Of a stretch of DNA of 64,000 nucleotides, positions 60,425 through 64,000 are shown piece by piece. The stretch covers positions 3,286,001 through 3,350,000 of the forward strand of contig NZ_CP040077.1 in assembly GCF_005280735.1 (NCBI RefSeq), given 5' to 3'. Every line of letters begins with the position of its first letter. The stretch's first letter is position 1. The notes below the pieces were generated by a model, which ran no database searches, was not told the DNA's origin, and was given only the letters and a program-made list of their open reading frames with translations. The translations under genes and the position numbers were made by a program. Origin of the DNA: Trinickia violacea. GTDB lineage: Bacteria > Pseudomonadota > Gammaproteobacteria > Burkholderiales > Burkholderiaceae.

Positions 60425-63019
60425 ATGAACACCGCAAACCGCAAACCCCTGCCCGGCGCCGCGCTGGATTACTTCGACACGCGCGCAGCCGCCGAAGCGA
60501 TCGAATCCGGCGCCTACGACAAGCTGCCGTACACCTCGCGCGTGCTCGCCGAGAATCTCGTGCGCCGCTGCGATCCGGCGACACTGACCGCGTCGCTCAA
60601 GCAGATCATCGAACGCAAGCGCGAGCTCGATTTCCCGTGGTTCCCGGCGCGCGTCGTATGCCACGACATTCTCGGCCAGACCGCGCTCGTCGACCTCGCC
60701 GGCTTGCGCGATGCGATCGCCGAGCAAGGCGGCGACCCGGCGCTCGTGAACCCGGTCGTGCCCGTGCAGCTGATCGTCGACCATTCGCTCGCCGTCGAAT
60801 GCGGCGGCTTCGACCCGGATGCGTTCGCGAAGAACCGCGCTATCGAGGATCGACGCAACGAAGACCGCTTCGACTTCATCAACTGGACCAAGAAGGCGTT
60901 CAAGAACGTCGACGTGATCCCGCCCGGCAACGGCATCATGCATCAGATCAATCTGGAGCGGATGAGCCCGGTGATCCACGCCGTGAACGGCGTGGCCTAC
61001 CCCGACACGCTGGTCGGCACCGACAGCCACACGCCGCACGTCGACGCGTTGGGCGTGATCGCCATCGGCGTGGGTGGGCTCGAAGCCGAGAACGTGATGC
61101 TCGGGCGCGCATCGTGGATGCGGTTGCCCGATATCGTCGGTGTGGAGCTCTCGGGCAAGCGCCAGCCCGGCATCACCGCCACCGACATCGTGCTCGCGCT
61201 GACCGAGTTTCTGCGCAAGGAAAAGGTGGTGGGTGCGTATCTGGAGTTCCGTGGAGAAGGCGCGTCGAGCCTCACGCTCGGCGACCGCGCGACGATCTCG
61301 AACATGGCGCCCGAATACGGCGCCACGGCGGCGATGTTCTACATCGACGAGCAAACCCTCGCTTACCTGCGCCTGACGGGCCGCGCCGAGGAGCAGGTCA
61401 AGCTCGTCGAAACCTATGCAAAAACCGCCGGTCTGTGGGCCGATACGCTGCAGCACGCCGAATACGAACGCGTGCTCGAGTTCGACCTCTCGACCGTGGT
61501 CCGCAACATGGCGGGTCCGTCGAATCCGCACAAGCGGCTGCCGACTTCCGATCTGGCCGCGCGCGGCATCGCCGGCAAGTGGGAAGACGTGCCCGGCCAA
61601 ATGCCCGACGGCGCCGTCATCATCGCGGCCATCACGAGCTGCACGAACACGAGCAATCCGCGCAATGTGATCGCGGCGGCCCTGCTCGCGCGCAACGCCA
61701 ACGCGCGCGGCTTGACGCGCAAGCCGTGGGTCAAGTCCTCGCTCGCGCCGGGCTCCAAGGCGGTTGAGCTCTACCTCGAAGAAGCAAAGCTGCTGCCCGA
61801 GCTGGAGCAGCTCGGCTTCGGCATCGTCGCGTTCGCGTGCACCACGTGCAACGGCATGTCGGGCGCGCTCGATCCGGCGATCCAGCAGGAGATCATCGAC
61901 CGCGACCTGTACGCGACCGCCGTGCTGTCGGGCAATCGCAACTTCGACGGCCGCATCCATCCGTATGCGAAGCAAGCGTTCCTGGCCTCGCCGCCGCTGG
62001 TGGTCGCTTACGCGATTGCCGGCACGATCCGCTTCGACATCGAGCAGGACGCACTCGGCACGGATCAGGACGGCAAGCCGGTCTATCTGAAGGACATCTG
62101 GCCGAGCGACGAGGAGATCGACGCGATCGTCGCGCAAAGCGTGAAGCCCGAGCAATTCCGCAAGGTCTACGAGCCGATGTTCGCCGTCACGGCCGCCGGC
62201 GGCGAGCCGATCAATCCGCTTTACGACTGGCGCGCGCAGAGCACCTACATTCGCCGTCCGCCGTACTGGGAAGGCGCGCTGGCGGGCGAGCGCACGCTGC
62301 GCGGATTGCGTGCCCTCGCCGTGCTGGGCGACAACATCACGACCGATCACCTCTCGCCGTCCAACGCGATCCTCGCGGATAGCGCCGCCGGCGAATACCT
62401 CGCGAAGATGGGCTTGCCGGAGGAAGACTTCAACTCCTACGCGACTCACCGAGGCGACCACCTCACCGCGCTGCGCGCCACCTTCGCGAACCCGACGCTC
62501 GTCAACGAGATGGCGGTGGTCGACGGCCAGGTGAAGAAGGGATCGCTCGCGCGCGTCGAGCCGGAAGGCCGCGTCACGCGCATGTGGGAAGCGATCGAGA
62601 CCTACATGGACCGCAAGCAGCCGCTCATCATCATCGCCGGGGCGGACTACGGCCAGGGCTCGTCGCGCGACTGGGCGGCCAAGGGCGTGCGTCTGGCGGG
62701 CACGGAAGCGATCGTCGCCGAAGGGTTCGAGCGCATTCACCGCACGAACCTCGTCGGCATGGGCGTGCTGCCGCTCGAGTTCAAGCCCGGCGTGAATCGC
62801 GTGACGCTCGGCATCGACGGCACCGAAACGTTCGACGTGATCGGCGAGCGCAAGCCGCGTGCGGACCTCACGCTCGTCATCCATCGCAAGAACGGCGAGC
62901 GCGTGGAAGCGGCCGTGACCTGCCGGCTCGACACCGCCGAGGAGGTTTCGATCTACGAAGCGGGCGGCGTGCTGCAGCGCTTCGCACAGGACTTCCTCGA
63001 GTCGTCGAAGGCGGCTTGA
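60425..63019 (+). CDS. acnD: 2-methylcitrate dehydratase, Fe/S-dependent (AcnD)
   Basis: An 864-residue aconitase-superfamily protein. The cluster cysteines are in SCTNTSNPRNV and CTTCNGMSG, and the C-terminal swivel domain has ADYGQGSSRDWAAKG. AcnD converts 2-methylcitrate to an unsaturated acid (a methylaconitate isomer) and needs PrpF to restore the usable isomer. The next gene is prpF, as in AcnD/PrpF-type methylcitrate loci. It is separated from prpC by two hairpins. Confidence 0.95.
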   Translation: MNTANRKPLPGAALDYFDTRAAAEAIESGAYDKLPYTSRVLAENLVRRCDPATLTASLKQIIERKRELDFPWFPARVVCHDILGQTALVDLAGLRDAIAEQGGDPALVNPVVPVQLIVDHSLAVECGGFDPDAFAKNRAIEDRRNEDRFDFINWTKKAFKNVDVIPPGNGIMHQINLERMSPVIHAVNGVAYPDTLVGTDSHTPHVDALGVIAIGVGGLEAENVMLGRASWMRLPDIVGVELSGKRQPGITATDIVLALTEFLRKEKVVGAYLEFRGEGASSLTLGDRATISNMAPEYGATAAMFYIDEQTLAYLRLTGRAEEQVKLVETYAKTAGLWADTLQHAEYERVLEFDLSTVVRNMAGPSNPHKRLPTSDLAARGIAGKWEDVPGQMPDGAVIIAAITSCTNTSNPRNVIAAALLARNANARGLTRKPWVKSSLAPGSKAVELYLEEAKLLPELEQLGFGIVAFACTTCNGMSGALDPAIQQEIIDRDLYATAVLSGNRNFDGRIHPYAKQAFLASPPLVVAYAIAGTIRFDIEQDALGTDQDGKPVYLKDIWPSDEEIDAIVAQSVKPEQFRKVYEPMFAVTAAGGEPINPLYDWRAQSTYIRRPPYWEGALAGERTLRGLRALAVLGDNITTDHLSPSNAILADSAAGEYLAKMGLPEEDFNSYATHRGDHLTALRATFANPTLVNEMAVVDGQVKKGSLARVEPEGRVTRMWEAIETYMDRKQPLIIIAGADYGQGSSRDWAAKGVRLAGTEAIVAEGFERIHRTNLVGMGVLPLEFKPGVNRVTLGIDGTETFDVIGERKPRADLTLVIHRKNGERVEAAVTCRLDTAEEVSIYEAGGVLQRFAQDFLESSKAA

Positions 63020-63111
63020 TGAAAGCTGAATAACAGCACGGTCAGGCATCATCTGCGGGCGGCGCAAAAAAGTGCCGCCCGCCGTTTCCGTTTCATCAGG
63101 ACACCCACCCC

Positions 63112-64000
63112 ATGCCCCACGTACCCCAGATCAAGATTCCCGCCACCTATATGCGCGGCGGCACCAGCAAAGGCGTGTTCTTCCGCCTGCAGGATTTGCC
63201 CGAAGCGGCCCGCGTGCCGGGCGCGGCGCGCGATGCGCTGCTGCTGCGCGTGATCGGCAGCCCGGACCCGTACGGCAAGCAGATCGACGGCATGGGCGGC
63301 GCGACGTCGAGCACGAGCAAGACGGTCATCATTTCGAAGAGCAGCAAGCCCGATCACGACGTCGATTACCTGTTCGGACAGGTCTCTATCGATAAAGCCT
63401 TCGTCGACTGGAGCGGCAATTGCGGCAACCTCTCCGCCGCTGTCGGGCCGTTTGCGATCAGCGCGGGGCTCGTCGATTCGAGCCGTGTGCCGCAGAACGG
63501 CGTGGCCGTCGTGCGCATCTGGCAGGCCAATATCGGCAAGACCATCATTGCGCACGTGCCGATCACCGAAGGCGCCGTGCAGGAAACCGGCGACTTCGAA
63601 CTCGACGGCGTGACCTTTCCCGCCGCCGAAGTGCAGCTCGAGTTCATGGACCCGGCTGCCGAGGAAGAAGGCGCCGGCGGCGCGATGTTCCCGACCGGCA
63701 ACCTGGTCGACGACCTCGACGTGCCGGGTGTCGGCACGCTGAAAGCCACGATGATCAACGCGGGCATCCCGACGATCTTCGTGAACGCCGAGGCCATCGG
63801 CTACACGGGCACCGAGCTGCAGGACGCGATCAACGGCGATGCCGACGAGCTCAAGAAGTTCGAGACCATTCGTGCCAACGGCGCGCTGCGCATGGGTTTG
63901 ATCAAGGACTTGAACGAAATCGCGACGCGGCAGCACACGCCGAAAGTCGCGTTCGTCGCGCAGCCCGCGGACTACGTCGCGTCGAGCGGCAAGCGCGTGG
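63112..64000 (+). CDS. prpF: 2-methylaconitate isomerase PrpF (3' end outside window)
   Basis: The frame opens at ATG 63112 and is open to the right edge; about 296 of ~390-400 residues are present. PQIKIPATYMRGGTSKGVFF and IDGMGGATSSTSKTVIIS are the N-terminal PrpF motifs; VDWSGNCGNLSAAVGPFAI carries the catalytic-region Cys. PrpF isomerises the product of AcnD so that methylisocitrate can form. It follows acnD by 92 bases and shares its transcript. Confidence 0.95.
   Translation, partial: MPHVPQIKIPATYMRGGTSKGVFFRLQDLPEAARVPGAARDALLLRVIGSPDPYGKQIDGMGGATSSTSKTVIISKSSKPDHDVDYLFGQVSIDKAFVDWSGNCGNLSAAVGPFAISAGLVDSSRVPQNGVAVVRIWQANIGKTIIAHVPITEGAVQETGDFELDGVTFPAAEVQLEFMDPAAEEEGAGGAMFPTGNLVDDLDVPGVGTLKATMINAGIPTIFVNAEAIGYTGTELQDAINGDADELKKFETIRANGALRMGLIKDLNEIATRQHTPKVAFVAQPADYVASSGKRV

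Noticed and set aside
1..64000. CRISPR arrays, rRNA, tRNA, prophage
   Set aside because: No regularly spaced repeats, no rRNA or cloverleaf-like sequences and no phage structural or integrase genes were noticed while reading both strands.
1..64000. Steroid ring-degradation cluster in the strict sense
   Set aside because: Several families are shared with steroid degraders, but no ketosteroid dehydrogenase, ring-cleaving dioxygenase or HsaA-D-like gene is visible in the window.

Overview
The window reads as a piece of a high-GC betaproteobacterial chromosome, most likely Burkholderiaceae (Burkholderia, Paraburkholderia or a close relative). The basis is the prpR-prpB-prpC-acnD-prpF arrangement, the style of the AcnD, EtfAB and ETF-QO proteins, and a Burkholderia-like flavohaemoprotein tail. 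It is almost entirely catabolic: three acyl-CoA ligases, seven acyl-CoA dehydrogenase (ACAD) genes, five crotonase-family genes, three MaoC-type genes, a true thiolase and a thiolase-like aldolase candidate, a Rieske oxygenase, and a complete electron-transfer route (EtfBA plus ETF-QO).

Layout. 1-7576 (+, with one - gene): CoA-transferase/racemase tail, nitroreductase, crotonase, DUF35 protein plus thiolase-like protein (possible retro-aldolase pair), acyl-CoA ligase, SDR, SnoaL-like protein, crotonase. 7654-10751 (-): Rieske oxygenase alpha, Rieske ferredoxin, MaoC hydratase, crotonase. 10968-24376 (-): CoA ligase, RND/MMPL transporter, YCF48-like protein, DUF1329 protein, ACAD, two overlapping MaoC genes, thiolase, ETF-QO, glyoxalase II. 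24748-29096 (+): fused indolepyruvate oxidoreductase and a crotonase. 29154-34739 (-): three ACADs, a D-lactate dehydrogenase-like flavoprotein and glyoxalase I. 35194-38362 (+): APH-type kinase, ACAD10/11-type dehydrogenase and tyrosine phosphatase. 38438-40950: SDR and a hydrolase/flavin-reductase fusion whose hydrolase half has lost its catalytic residues. 42169-50369: EtfBA and a cyclohexanecarboxylate (CHC) cluster, aliA-aliB-badI-badH with divergent badR. 50485-55740: TonB-like gene, efflux pump with MarR regulator, and a scrap region of truncated hmp, attH-like, LysR, hydroxyacid dehydrogenase and IS5-type transposase pieces. 55864-64000: methylcitrate-cycle locus under a sigma-54 regulator.

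How it fits together (inference). A cyclic or branched carboxylic acid would be activated by the CoA ligases, oxidised by the ACADs and the Rieske system, and shortened by thiolytic and retro-aldol steps. Electrons pass through EtfBA and ETF-QO to quinone. Cyclohexanecarboxyl-CoA would be opened to pimeloyl-CoA by AliB, a hydratase, BadH and BadI. Propionyl-CoA would be burned by the methylcitrate cycle. The RND/YCF48/DUF1329 set is of the kind found in steroid and other hydrophobic-substrate clusters, so a terpenoid- or steroid-like substrate is plausible but unproven.

The parts most worth a second look are the kinase/ACAD/phosphatase trio, the DUF35/thiolase-like pair, the fusion with a disabled hydrolase, the palindromic operator at badR, and the repeat shared by two promoter regions.
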